Assembly (NCBI GenBank): GCA_036381595.1 | Contig: DASVCN010000021.1 | Span: forward strand, 31,001-95,000 | DNA: 64,000 bases | Reading direction: 5' to 3' | DNA from: Trueperaceae bacterium | Lineage (GTDB): Bacteria > Deinococcota > Deinococci > Deinococcales > Trueperaceae | Shown: piece after piece, positions 8,813 through 17,162 of the stretch | How the letters are laid out: every line of letters begins with the position of its first letter | Position numbering within the stretch: the first letter of the stretch is position 1 | Notes under the pieces: model-generated | Database searches by the model: none | What the model saw: the letters and a program-made list of their open reading frames with translations, nothing else | What the model was told of the DNA's origin: nothing | Made by a program: the position numbers and the translations under genes

Positions 8813-8828
8813 GTAAGTGCCACCTTAC
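8813..8828. promoter_or_regulatory. Second inverted repeat GTAAG-6-CTTAC
   Basis: Five-base arms around TGCCAC, eight bases from the TGGTATTACCA operator. It could be a second binding site for the same or another regulator; there is no direct evidence beyond symmetry and position. Confidence 0.35.
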
Positions 8829-9018
8829 AGTTTTTCGCCGGCCGGGTTGATGAGAGCCTCTACGAAGAGGGGCTGGCGCTCGCGGATTCGGTCACCGGAA
8901 CGTTGGGGCGGGGGCTGCTGGACCGATGATGAGCGGCTCGCGAAGGCCGGGCCCGACTCTCTCGGAGGGCTGACGATCTTCCAGCCGACCGAGGGCCGGT
9001 CGAGCGGAGCAGAAGCCG

Positions 9019-9309
9019 TCAGAGCATCCGCAACAGGTAGAAGGTCGCCAATCCTCCCAGCAGCCCCAGGGCCAGGCTGCGCCTTCGCCACATCAGGAGG
9101 CCGGCGACCGCGGCGGCGGCTGCGCGAGCCCCCAAGCCGCCTGCGCCCGGAAGTGCGGGAACGATGAGGACGGCGAACACCGAGATCGGGACGAAGCGCA
9201 GGAAGCGCAACCAGAACGGTGGGACCCGGGAGCCTGCGAGCATGAAGCCTGCCAGGCGCGGAAGATAGGTGACCAGGGCCATGAGCAGGATGGTGAAGGT
9301 GGAGGTCAC
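9019..9309 (-). CDS. azlD: AzlD-family branched-chain amino acid exporter subunit
   Basis: A 96-residue protein of three to four membrane spans (ILLMALVTYLPRLAGFMLAG; FVPISVFAVLIVPALPG). It is the small partner of AzlC. It overlaps azlC by 4 bases. The pair forms a two-subunit exporter for branched-chain or related amino acids. A second pair of the same families lies at 30.7-31.7 kb. Confidence 0.88.
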   Translation of the reverse strand: MTSTFTILLMALVTYLPRLAGFMLAGSRVPPFWLRFLRFVPISVFAVLIVPALPGAGGLGARAAAAAVAGLLMWRRRSLALGLLGGLATFYLLRML

Positions 9310-10049
9310 GAGTCTCGCTCCGCCCGGGGCAACGTCGCGGTTCCGCTGGCCTTGGATGCCCGCTCGTTGCTGGTGAGCCAGGCGCCGAGGAGGGCGCCGA
9401 GTATCCCCACGACCAGGATCGCGATGCCGCTCGGCATGAGGCGGACCGCGAGGAGCCCGGCCAGCCCCGAGAAGACGGCGATGCCGGCGTCGACGGGCCT
9501 GCGCAGGAGCGGGACCAGGAGCGCCAGGAAGGCCAGCGGGAAGATCACGTCCAGGCCGATCGCCTCCGGGTCGGGCAGGAAACCGCCGAGCAGCGATCCG
9601 GCCAGGGTGGAAGCGTTCCAGACGAGGTAGAGGCTCAGCTCGGCACCCAGCAGGAAGCCGATGCCGATGGGTCCGCCCGCAGGCGCAGCGGCGATGACCA
9701 CGCCGAACGCTTCGTCGGTCAGGAACTGAGCGGCAGCGAAACGCTGCGGCCAGCTGAGCCGTTCCCTCTGGCCCAGAGTCAGGCTGTAGAGGAGGTGGCG
9801 GACGTTGATGATGAAGGTAGTGAGGATCAGCGCCAGAGGCGAAGCGCCCCCTGCGAACAACCCCGCAGCGGTGAACTGAGCGGCCCCGGCGAAGACCGTG
9901 AGGCTCATCAGCTGGGTGTCGAGGAGGCTAAGGCCCGCCGCTCGAGCGCTCACCGCGTAAGCGAGTCCGAAGGGGGCGACTCCGACCCAGAGCGGGAGGA
10001 TAGCGCGGAAGCCGGCTGCGAACGACGGAGTGAGGATGCGGGCGCTCAC
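9306..10049 (-). CDS. azlC: AzlC-family amino acid exporter large subunit
   Basis: A 247-residue membrane protein with the family pattern LPLWVGVAPFGLAYAVSARA near the start, FAGAAQFTAAGL and NVRHLLYSLTLG. It starts at GTG 10049. The minus-strand sequence TACCAT lies six bases before the start (10056-10061) with no ribosome site, so the mRNA is probably leaderless. It is translated with azlD. Confidence 0.9.
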   Translation of the reverse strand: MSARILTPSFAAGFRAILPLWVGVAPFGLAYAVSARAAGLSLLDTQLMSLTVFAGAAQFTAAGLFAGGASPLALILTTFIINVRHLLYSLTLGQRERLSWPQRFAAAQFLTDEAFGVVIAAAPAGGPIGIGFLLGAELSLYLVWNASTLAGSLLGGFLPDPEAIGLDVIFPLAFLALLVPLLRRPVDAGIAVFSGLAGLLAVRLMPSGIAILVVGILGALLGAWLTSNERASKASGTATLPRAERDS

Positions 10050-10139
10050 CGCGCAATGGTAACGGTGACCGACGAAGGCTCAGAGCCGCGAGACGACGCG
10101 GCGCCAACAGGAGACCCTGCGCGATCGCTCCTACTCCGC

Positions 10140-10718
10140 TCAGATCACGCTCACTCTGGTCGCCAACTTCAACTCCTCGACCGAGTACTCGATGGTAGCC
10201 TCGCCGCTCTCCGTCGCCGTGACGTTGTTGCCGTCGATCTGCAGGCCCCAGCAGAGGTACTGCTGGTTCAGCCCCTCGATCTGTTCCCTGTTGAGTACGG
10301 CCGTGCCGGCGAGCCTCGTGTCGGCGTGGTTCAGGTTCACCGTAACCCGCGGTCCGACCCGGTTGCTGGGAAGCCACAGCCTCTCCGGATCGCGCGACAG
10401 GTAGAGCTGCGCGGCGACCGTACCGGTCAGTCGGGGCCCGTCGTATTCGACCGTCGTGTTGAAGTGGAGTCGGGCGCTTTCTACCGTCACGGGGATATCC
10501 ACCTCGGAGAAATCGATGCACTCGCCGTCGCCGTCCGGGTGCCTGAAGTCCAGGTCTCCCGCCTCGCCGGCTTCGATCTCGTGGGAAGCGCTTCCCGTGG
10601 CGTTCGACCCGAGTTGGGCGCGCAGATCGATGGTATAGGGGATCGGCAACCAACTGCAGGCTGATAAGCCCACCAGGAGCAGAACGGCCATACTCGATCT
10701 CATCATGGATCTGTTCAT
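10140..10718 (-). CDS. Predicted lipoprotein of unknown function
   Basis: A 192-residue protein starting at ATG 10718 after a G-rich ribosome site (GGGGGGCGTG). It has a lipoprotein signal with lipobox LSAC (Cys at residue 21). The mature region is rich in alternating hydrophobic and polar residues, suggesting beta structure, and has no recognised domain. The open frame extends to 10778, but the extra residues would spoil the signal peptide. Confidence 0.7.
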   Translation of the reverse strand: MNRSMMRSSMAVLLLVGLSACSWLPIPYTIDLRAQLGSNATGSASHEIEAGEAGDLDFRHPDGDGECIDFSEVDIPVTVESARLHFNTTVEYDGPRLTGTVAAQLYLSRDPERLWLPSNRVGPRVTVNLNHADTRLAGTAVLNREQIEGLNQQYLCWGLQIDGNNVTATESGEATIEYSVEELKLATRVSVI

Positions 10719-10850
10719 CACGCCCCCCAAAGGTCGTGCCCAGGAACACCCAGCCGCTTCGAGCCAATGGTGCTGCATCGAGGGGTCGTTGCAATGTAAC
10801 GGGGGAAGATTTCATGGGCCGGACATACCAACAGATGTACGGTAGCCGTC

Positions 10851-11741
10851 ATGCCGTTCGTACCAGAGACAGAGCCTGGACCATCACAGAACATGCCTAC
10901 CCGGAGATGGGTTCTGTATTCGAGTAAGCTCCTGCTCGTCTTCCTGGTCGTCTCGATCGGGCTCGCTCAGAACGAGGGAAGCACCTCGGAGCCGGAGGTG
11001 CTGGGACTGGCCGCTGTCGGTGTATCGGCCGGTTTCCCAGCTTTCCAGGCGTACGCCCTCAACGCGTCTGTGCAGTACCGCTTCGTCGGGCTGGCAACTC
11101 GGGCTACCTGGACCGCCGATGCGGGGGTCTACGGCTCGCTGGCTCTTCGTGGCTACCCGCCCATCCCGGGCTCGCCGGTTCCCGTGTTCCTCGAGGCCGG
11201 CCTCGGCTCGCACTCCGGTGGTGCGGTGCCGTTCCTGGCCGCCGGTGGTCACATCCCGCTGGGCAGGCGACTCCGTCTCGACATCGAAGCGGGGGCGGCG
11301 AGCGTCCCGCTGCTGGACCAGCGCCAGGTCGTACCGTTCCTCTCGGCCGGCGTGAGTTATGCGTTCGCTTTCGACCCGTCTCATGCGTTGTCGACCAGGA
11401 GGGCGGATCGCGAGGCCGAAGCGAGAGAGCGCGTGATGGCGAGGGGCGGCGACTGCGGACTGGAGCCCGATGGGGCGAAGGTGGGGCGAGCGGTGGCGGC
11501 CACCGTTTCGGGCTTTCTGCGCGACGCACGCGCCACCTACGGCAGCCTCTACACGAACCTCAGCTACTCCTACGACATCGAGGAGATCGAGGTGAACGGC
11601 GACAGGGCGTCGGCCAGCATCAGCTACCAGGGCACCGTGACGGAGATAGCCACGGGCAAGACGATCTCGGCCTCGGGGAGTGCCTCGGCCAGGTTCAGGT
11701 GGAACGGCTGCTCGTGGAGCCGGACCGGCGTGAGCTACTGA
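10851..11741 (+). CDS. Secreted or outer-membrane-type protein of unknown function
   Basis: A 296-residue protein with a hydrophobic segment at about 25-38 (KLLLVFLVVSIGLAQ), read as a signal peptide. Residues 50-170 show alternating strands ending in VSYAFAF, as in small beta-barrel proteins. The C-terminal 100 residues form a separate domain with two cysteines. TACGGT lies seven bases before the ATG at 10851, which supports this start as leaderless; ATG 10893 would give a more usual signal peptide. No family recognised. Confidence 0.65.
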   Translation: MPFVPETEPGPSQNMPTRRWVLYSSKLLLVFLVVSIGLAQNEGSTSEPEVLGLAAVGVSAGFPAFQAYALNASVQYRFVGLATRATWTADAGVYGSLALRGYPPIPGSPVPVFLEAGLGSHSGGAVPFLAAGGHIPLGRRLRLDIEAGAASVPLLDQRQVVPFLSAGVSYAFAFDPSHALSTRRADREAEARERVMARGGDCGLEPDGAKVGRAVAATVSGFLRDARATYGSLYTNLSYSYDIEEIEVNGDRASASISYQGTVTEIATGKTISASGSASARFRWNGCSWSRTGVSY

Positions 11742-11868
11742 GTCGGCCGGAAAACCGGTCGCTGCGAGCCCAGCGCCAACGATTGCTGCTAGACTGCCGG
11801 GAGTCGAGGAAGAACCGTTATGACGACCATACGTACACGCAACTGACGTAAGTCGGCCCGAAGCAAAG

Positions 11869-12744
11869 GTGCCCGGTCGAACGCCGCTCCAGGCGTCCGG
11901 CCACCGTTACGTTCAGCGCGAGGTGTACGTGTCCAGTTCCAGATCGAATCGTCGTACCGGGAGAAGCCCGTCCATCAGCACAAGCTGGGATCCCGTCGCC
12001 AAGTGGTCTAGCGGCTGGGTCGGCAAGCGTGGAAGCATCTATCATCGTCGGGCAGCCATCCCGACCGTACTCGAGTTCGGGCGTTTCGAGCGCGGGGAAA
12101 GTGTTCTGGATGTGGGGTGTGGCCAAGGGGTACTGGCTCCTCACGTACTCTCGCTCGGCGCCTCGTACGTAGGCGTAGATGCGAGCCGAAGGCTGCTGGC
12201 CACAGCCAGGAGGTTCCACGGAGAGAGGGCCCGATTCCGTCTGGCCGATTCGAGGAGGCTGCACGAGGAGCACGCGTTGGCGAACGGGTGCTTCGACGCT
12301 GCCGTGTTCATGCTCAGCCTCCAGGACATGGACCCGTTGGAAGAGGTAGTGGAGTCGGTCGCGAAGGTGTTGAAGCCGACCGGGCGGATCGTCATCTTCA
12401 TGACGCACCCATGCTTCCGCGTCCCGCGCGGCAGTGGCTGGGGCCACGACCGGAGTCGGAAGCTGAGTTACCGGCGGGTAGAGCGCTATCTGCGCGAAGC
12501 TCGGGTGCCCATGAAGGTCTTCTCCGAGGTGAGTCGCAACTCCCGCGGCGCCACGATCAGTTTCCACCGGCCGCTTGCTGCCTACATCAACACGCTGGCC
12601 CGGTACGGTTTCTCCACCGATCGACTCGCGGAGATCGCGGATCCGCTTGCGGGGGAGGTTGGACGTTCTCCGCAGGACGACATCCCGCTGTTAGTGGCGT
12701 TGAGGGCCAGGAGGAGCCCGCCGCCCGAGGGAGCGACCGGCTAG
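11869..12744 (+). CDS. Class I SAM-dependent methyltransferase
   Basis: Up to 291 residues. Motif I VLDVGCGQG is at 79-87, the acidic end of strand 2 is VGVDASRR and the post-motif region GCFDAAVFMLSLQDMD follows the methyltransferase type 11 pattern. The substrate cannot be told. The start is uncertain: the GTG at 11869 has no clear ribosome site, and GTG codons at 11923 and 11929 are alternatives; conserved sequence begins only near residue 40. The stop overlaps the convergent gene by four bases. Confidence 0.8.
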   Translation: MPGRTPLQASGHRYVQREVYVSSSRSNRRTGRSPSISTSWDPVAKWSSGWVGKRGSIYHRRAAIPTVLEFGRFERGESVLDVGCGQGVLAPHVLSLGASYVGVDASRRLLATARRFHGERARFRLADSRRLHEEHALANGCFDAAVFMLSLQDMDPLEEVVESVAKVLKPTGRIVIFMTHPCFRVPRGSGWGHDRSRKLSYRRVERYLREARVPMKVFSEVSRNSRGATISFHRPLAAYINTLARYGFSTDRLAEIADPLAGEVGRSPQDDIPLLVALRARRSPPPEGATG

Positions 12745-12947
12745 CCCTCCCTCTCCTCGTCCTCCTCGGACGACCGGTTCTGGTCCGGCGGCGTGAACTC
12801 TCGCGAGCCGAACTCAGAGTCGAGGTAACCCTCCTCCTGGGTACTGCTGCGATCCCTCTGCGTGCCGAACGCCTCCCCGTACTTCAGGTCGCGCTCACCG
12901 AGCTCGCCTTCGTCGCTGTCAGGCTTCTCGTCCGGTTCGTCCTTCAT
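12741..12947 (-). CDS. Small acidic, disordered protein
   Basis: A 68-residue protein from ATG 12947 with GGAGG five bases ahead. It is made almost entirely of Asp, Glu, Ser, Arg and Gly, with no hydrophobic core, so it is probably disordered. It resembles the proline/acid-rich protein at 61.3 kb only in style. No family recognised. The strong ribosome site is the main coding evidence. Confidence 0.55.
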   Translation of the reverse strand: MKDEPDEKPDSDEGELGERDLKYGEAFGTQRDRSSTQEEGYLDSEFGSREFTPPDQNRSSEEDEEREG

Positions 12948-13130
12948 CACGCCTCCGTTCCGAGGCCACTCTGGGGCGAGGCTGACGTCCATACCGTGAG
13001 CCGGGCCCAATGCGAGCGCTGAGGAGAGTCCGAACCTTCCAGTTCGATATTGGAGTGGCAGTACAGAAAGTAAGCGCGGGCCCCATTACCCTCGTTCATG
13101 CAGGACAGCAGTGGATAGAGAGGGGGAGTC

Positions 13131-13880
13131 ATGAGGAGACGGTCGTGGGCAGGACTACTGGTCGCCGCGTTCCTGATGCTGGGCGCCGCCGCCCAGGCGC
13201 AGTTGACGATTTCGGTCGCCGAGCACCCGGAGTACGGCACCTACCTCACCGACGGGCAGGGGATGACCCTCTACCTGTTCGTCCAGGACGCCGCCGCTCT
13301 GGCAACGCCGGGCGCGAGCGAGGAACGCTTCACCGAGGGCGTGCGGGAGCAGGCCGCCGAATGTACCGGAGGTTGTCTCGACAACTGGCCGCCACTACTC
13401 GCCGAAGGCGGCGAATTCACCATCTCGGCCGAGGCCGAAGGCCAGCTCGATCCTGAACTGCTGTACGTCGCGGACGTGGACGGCAGATCGCAGATCGTCT
13501 ACAACGGTTGGCCACTCTACTACTTCGCCAGGGACACTCAGGCCGGTGACGTCAACGGGCAGGGCGTGGGGAACCGCTGGTTCGTGATCTCGCCTGAGGG
13601 CCAGGCGGAGCTGGAGGTAGCCGGCGGCGGCGAAGCCGCTCCGGCAGAGGAAGGCGCAGGAGGCGGGGCCGCCGAAGAGGGTGCCGGAGCGCCAGCCGGC
13701 GAGGAAGCGCCGATGGACGACGACGCCGGCGAAGCCCCGATGGATGAAGGCGCCGAAGAAGCGCCAGCAGATGACGGCGCGGGCGCCCCGGCAGACGAGC
13801 AGGACGGCGCCGGTGCCGGCGATGCCGGTGATGCGGCTGGTGGCGGCGCTGGAGACGCGGGCGGCGCCAACGACTACTGA
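13131..13880 (+). CDS. Secreted COG4315 (PF03640) repeat protein with acidic tail
   Basis: A 249-residue exported protein. Signal peptide MRRRSWAGLLVAAFLMLGAA is followed by AQA and a cut near residue 23. One copy of the secreted repeat spans about 30-155, with the markers TLYLFVQD, CTGGCLDNWPPLL and YNGWPLYYFARD. The last 90 residues are low-complexity Ala/Gly/Glu/Asp (EEAPMDDDAGEAPMDEG type) and probably disordered. A ribosome site GGGGGAG precedes the ATG. A two-repeat paralogue sits in the ECF sigma operon at 50.2 kb. The role of this family is unknown. Confidence 0.88.
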   Translation: MRRRSWAGLLVAAFLMLGAAAQAQLTISVAEHPEYGTYLTDGQGMTLYLFVQDAAALATPGASEERFTEGVREQAAECTGGCLDNWPPLLAEGGEFTISAEAEGQLDPELLYVADVDGRSQIVYNGWPLYYFARDTQAGDVNGQGVGNRWFVISPEGQAELEVAGGGEAAPAEEGAGGGAAEEGAGAPAGEEAPMDDDAGEAPMDEGAEEAPADDGAGAPADEQDGAGAGDAGDAAGGGAGDAGGANDY

Positions 13881-13898
13881 TCGCTGAGTCAGCCTCCC

Positions 13899-13934
13899 GG
13901 GGGAGCAGGTATCCGGCCACTTACCTGCTCCCCC
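13899..13934. terminator. 13-bp perfect hairpin terminator without T-run
   Basis: GGGGGAGCAGGTA (13899-13911) pairs perfectly with TACCTGCTCCCCC (13922-13934) around a 10-base loop, 18 bases after the COG4315 gene. No T-run follows. Confidence 0.75.
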
Positions 13935-14008
13935 GTCACCTGTCCAGACCCGAAACGCCCCAGACTCATCGTCGCGGCCGCAACAGCTCGTTCTAGAATC
14001 GCGATAGC

Positions 14009-14143
14009 ATGCCGCTGACGACGGACTACCCCTACCTACAGGCACGCCCGGCCCTGGCTGGGCTACCGGCCGGGCCGGCTCACCGGTCGCAGCCAGAGAC
14101 AGCCATGGCCGTGCCAGCGGCGAGGCCCGCCGTGGCGCTTTGA
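14009..14143 (+). CDS. Possible 44-codon upstream ORF coupled to the dehydrogenase
   Basis: ATG 14009 lies nine bases after TAGAAT (13994-13999), a good -10 box. The frame ends in a TGA that overlaps the TTG start of the dehydrogenase by four bases. The peptide (PLTTDYPYLQARPALAGL and onward) is not recognised. Coupled leader peptide, artefact, or an untranslated leader are all possible. Confidence 0.3.
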   Translation: MPLTTDYPYLQARPALAGLPAGPAHRSQPETAMAVPAARPAVAL

Positions 14144-15102
14144 ACGTCCTGCTACTCGGCTTCCGGCCTGGAGAGCTGAGCGAGACCCGACTCGAAGCGG
14201 TGCAGCGGGCGGCGCCCGATCTGCGCCTGGTGGTGAGCCGCGAGCGTGAAGAGGTCGAACGGCGGCTCGATGAGATCGAGGTGGCGGCCGGGAGCTTCCC
14301 GCGCGACCTCCTCGCCAGCGCCACGAAGTTGAGGTGGTACCAGCAGTGGGGCGCCGGCTCCGACTGGCTGCTCAGCCACCCGGAGGCGATCGAGGCCGAC
14401 TTCGTGCTCACCAACGCCTCCGGCATCCACGCGATCCCGATCAGCGAGCACGTCCTGGCGTTGATGCTGGCGTTCGCGCGCTCCCTGCCTCTCGCTTACC
14501 GGAGGCAGCGCGACCGGGAGTGGAAGCGCGACATCGAGAAGAAGGTCTTCGAACTGGCCGGCAAGACGGTGTTGTTGCTAGGGGTCGGGCGGATAGGCGC
14601 AAGGATCGCCGGACTGGCCGAAGGGCTGCGGATGCGGGTGCTCGGCGTCCGCAACGATCCCACCAAGGGGGCGGCAGGCGTCAGCCGGATGCACGGGTTG
14701 GCCGAACTAGAGGAGCTGTTGCCGGAGGCCGATTTCCTCGTCAACACCCTGCCCCTCACGCGTGAGACCGAAGGGCTCATAGCCGAAGCGGAACTGCGGC
14801 TGATGAAGGAGTCGGCCTACCTGATCAACATCGGCCGCGGCGGAACGGTGCGCGAGCGAGACCTCATAAGGGCGCTCCGGGAGGGCTGGATCGCCGGCGC
14901 CGGGCTCGACGTCTTCGAGGAGGAGCCCCTTCCGGAAGAGTCTCCGCTTTGGGCGATGGAGAACCTGATCGTCACCAGCCACTATTCGGGCTCCACGCCT
15001 CACTACGATGATAGAGCCCTCGAAATCTTCGTCGACAACCTGCGGCGCTACCGGAACGGAGAGCCGCTTCGCAACGTCGTCGACAAGCGACGCGGGTACT
15101 GA
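14140..15102 (+). CDS. D-2-hydroxyacid dehydrogenase
   Basis: This 320-residue NAD(P)-dependent enzyme reduces 2-oxoacids or oxidises D-2-hydroxyacids. The Rossmann motif GVGRIG is at 148-153. The catalytic residues are the Arg in NIGRGGTVRERD, the Glu in GLDVFEEEPLP and the His in VTSHYSG. The substrate is unknown; relatives act on glyoxylate, hydroxypyruvate or phosphoglycerate. The start appears to be TTG at 14140, overlapping an upstream short ORF; no other start exists nearby in frame. Confidence 0.9.
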   Translation: MNVLLLGFRPGELSETRLEAVQRAAPDLRLVVSREREEVERRLDEIEVAAGSFPRDLLASATKLRWYQQWGAGSDWLLSHPEAIEADFVLTNASGIHAIPISEHVLALMLAFARSLPLAYRRQRDREWKRDIEKKVFELAGKTVLLLGVGRIGARIAGLAEGLRMRVLGVRNDPTKGAAGVSRMHGLAELEELLPEADFLVNTLPLTRETEGLIAEAELRLMKESAYLINIGRGGTVRERDLIRALREGWIAGAGLDVFEEEPLPEESPLWAMENLIVTSHYSGSTPHYDDRALEIFVDNLRRYRNGEPLRNVVDKRRGY

Positions 15103-15140
15103 GGTGCGGGGCGCGACGGCACGGTAGAATCGAGCCTCTC

Positions 15141-16118
15141 ATGAACTGGCTCATCACCGGCGGCTGCGGCTTCATCGGCACCAGCCTGATCAAGAACCTG
15201 CTGGAGCAGGGGAACGAGGGCATCAGGGTAGTAGACGATCTCTCCGTAGGGAGCCGCAGCGCCCTCTCAGCGGTGGCCCCTCATTACTACGAGGGGAGCG
15301 GACGCCTTGCGCCCGGAGATGTCCAGCTGCTCGTCGCGGACATCCTCGACGAAGAGATGGCGCTGGCGGCCGCGGAGGGGATCGACGTCATCGTCCACCT
15401 CGCCGCCAATACTGGCGTGCAACCCTCGATCGCGGACCCGCGCAACGATTGCCTCACCAACGTGATCGGGACGCTCAATTACCTCGAGGCGGCGCGCCTT
15501 GGCAAGCTGCCACGATTCGTGTTCGCCTCGAGCGGCGGCACCGTCATCGGCGACTGCGCGCCACCCGTCCACGAGGAGCTCGTTCCTCACCCGAAGTCTC
15601 CTTACGGCGCCAGCAAGTCGGCGGGGGAGGGGTACCTCTCGGCTTACCACGGCTCATTCGGGCTGGAGGGCGTAGCCCTGCGGTTCGGCAACGTCTACGG
15701 CCCCGGCTCGAGCCACAAGAACAGCGTCGTCGCCAGGTTCGTCCGGCGTGCGATGGCAGGCGAGCCGCTCGAGATCTACGGCGATGGCCGGCAAACCCGT
15801 GATTACATCTTCATACGAGACCTCGTCGCCGCGATTCGGCTGGCAGCGACCACCCCCGGTGTCGGGGGCAAGGTCTTCCAGATCGCGACCGGTTGCGAGA
15901 CGACCGTGAACGAGTTAGCGGAGATGCTGATCCCGATCCTGGCGAGCCGCGGGTTCGACGCCCAGGTACGTCACGCCGCGCCACTACCCGGAGAGATCCG
16001 TCGCAACTTCGCCGACACCTCTCGAGCCCGTGAGCTCCTGGGATGGTCACCCCGAACCGCGCTGGCGAAGGGGCTCGAGGAGACGGTCGACTGGTTCCTG
16101 AACGATGCCCGCCAATAG
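15141..16118 (+). CDS. NAD-dependent epimerase/dehydratase (UDP-glucose 4-epimerase-like)
   Basis: This 325-residue extended SDR enzyme has the NAD motif GGCGFIG at 7-13 and the catalytic YGASK (Tyr155, Lys159). RQTRDYIFIRDLVAAI is the usual C-terminal sugar-nucleotide signature. It acts on a nucleotide sugar for cell-surface glycan synthesis. TAGAAT lies ten bases before the ATG and there is no ribosome site, suggesting a leaderless mRNA. It overlaps the next gene by 14 bases. Confidence 0.9.
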   Translation: MNWLITGGCGFIGTSLIKNLLEQGNEGIRVVDDLSVGSRSALSAVAPHYYEGSGRLAPGDVQLLVADILDEEMALAAAEGIDVIVHLAANTGVQPSIADPRNDCLTNVIGTLNYLEAARLGKLPRFVFASSGGTVIGDCAPPVHEELVPHPKSPYGASKSAGEGYLSAYHGSFGLEGVALRFGNVYGPGSSHKNSVVARFVRRAMAGEPLEIYGDGRQTRDYIFIRDLVAAIRLAATTPGVGGKVFQIATGCETTVNELAEMLIPILASRGFDAQVRHAAPLPGEIRRNFADTSRARELLGWSPRTALAKGLEETVDWFLNDARQ

Positions 16119-17160
16119 GAGCGGCCCGGAAGGTTCCGGGGCGTCTGCCAGTGCCGGCCCGCCTCCGGTTGCTGGCCGGCGGGGTGAACGCCATCGTGAT
16201 GAGGGCGAGCCGGGGAATAGCTTCGCCGGCGAGCTATGGGCGCTGGGCGCCATCGTCGGCTACACCGGCGCCAACATCTTCGGTCGAGCCGGGGTAACCG
16301 ATACCGATCCGGTCGCTGCTCCACTGCTGCGCGACCTGCCGTCGTTCGTCATGGGATTGCTGCTTCTGGTCAGGGGCCGGCACTACCGGCAACTCCTGCC
16401 CAACCGTCGTGAGTTCGCCGGCCGGTTGCTGCTACCCTTCCTGGTGAGCGGCGTCGCCTCGGTGATCGGGACCTTCGCCTTCTTCTTCGCCCTTGACCTG
16501 GGCGGGGTGAACATCGCCGTGCCGGTGCTGCAGACGCAGATCATCTGGGGCGCGTTATTCGGTTGGCTGCTGCTGCAAGAACGGGTCACCTCTCGGGGCG
16601 CCTTCGGCATCGCCGTGACGCTTGGCGGCCTGGCCGTCCTGACCCTGGGCCAGAGTCGGGGAGTTCCCGCCTCCGACGATTGGTTATGGGGTTTGCTGCT
16701 GGCGGCCATCCCGGCCCTCGCGTGGGGCTTCTCGGGGGTGGTATGGCGGCGGGGTCAGCGGCTCGGTGTGGAGCGCTCTACGGGGATAACCGTGCACTAC
16801 GGGATCTCGGTGCTGGTGAGCAGCGGCTTCCTGCTGCTGAGTGGCCGCATGGACGTCTACGCGGGCATCGACACGGGCGACCTGACGGCCCTCGCACTCT
16901 CCGGCGTTTTCGGTGGCGTGATCGCCGTCTACTCGATGTTCAGCGCCATGAAGCACCTGCCCGCCGCGAACGTGTTCGTGCTCAACGGGGCAATCCCCAT
17001 GACGTCGGCTCTGGGTGGCGCCCTCTTCCTGGGCGAGTACGTCAATGCCGTCATGTGGTTGGGGATCTTCCTGGCCAGCATCGGCGTCGTGCTGTTCCAG
17101 CTGACCGGCACGGCCCGCGCTAGGCAACCGGAGACCTCGGGCAGCGGGGGGTTGCCCTGA
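16105..17160 (+). CDS. EamA/DMT-family transporter
   Basis: A 351-residue membrane protein with ten hydrophobic spans in two EamA halves and a polar 40-residue N terminus. Conserved EamA features include PVLQTQIIWGALFGWLLLQE and the second-half equivalent near NVFVLNGAIPMTSALGGALF. Likely exports or imports small metabolites. ATG 16105 overlaps the epimerase end, so the two genes are co-transcribed. Confidence 0.85.
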   Translation: MPANRSGPEGSGASASAGPPPVAGRRGERHRDEGEPGNSFAGELWALGAIVGYTGANIFGRAGVTDTDPVAAPLLRDLPSFVMGLLLLVRGRHYRQLLPNRREFAGRLLLPFLVSGVASVIGTFAFFFALDLGGVNIAVPVLQTQIIWGALFGWLLLQERVTSRGAFGIAVTLGGLAVLTLGQSRGVPASDDWLWGLLLAAIPALAWGFSGVVWRRGQRLGVERSTGITVHYGISVLVSSGFLLLSGRMDVYAGIDTGDLTALALSGVFGGVIAVYSMFSAMKHLPAANVFVLNGAIPMTSALGGALFLGEYVNAVMWLGIFLASIGVVLFQLTGTARARQPETSGSGGLP

Positions 17161-17162
17161 CC

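Larger units (their letters stand above)
8697..9018. promoter_or_regulatory. 322-base intergenic region upstream of the sugar operon
   Basis: No gene is supported here. The right part follows the stop of azlD; the left part is the leader of the minus-strand operon. It holds two dyads side by side: TGGTATTACCA (8795-8805) and GTAAG-6-CTTAC (8813-8828). On the minus strand TAATAC lies inside the first dyad and could be a -10 box, but its -35 is weak. Confidence 0.6.

Noticed and set aside
11820..11846. Eight-codon ORF with a ribosome-like site before the methyltransferase
   Set aside because: Too short and not in the methyltransferase frame; could be chance.
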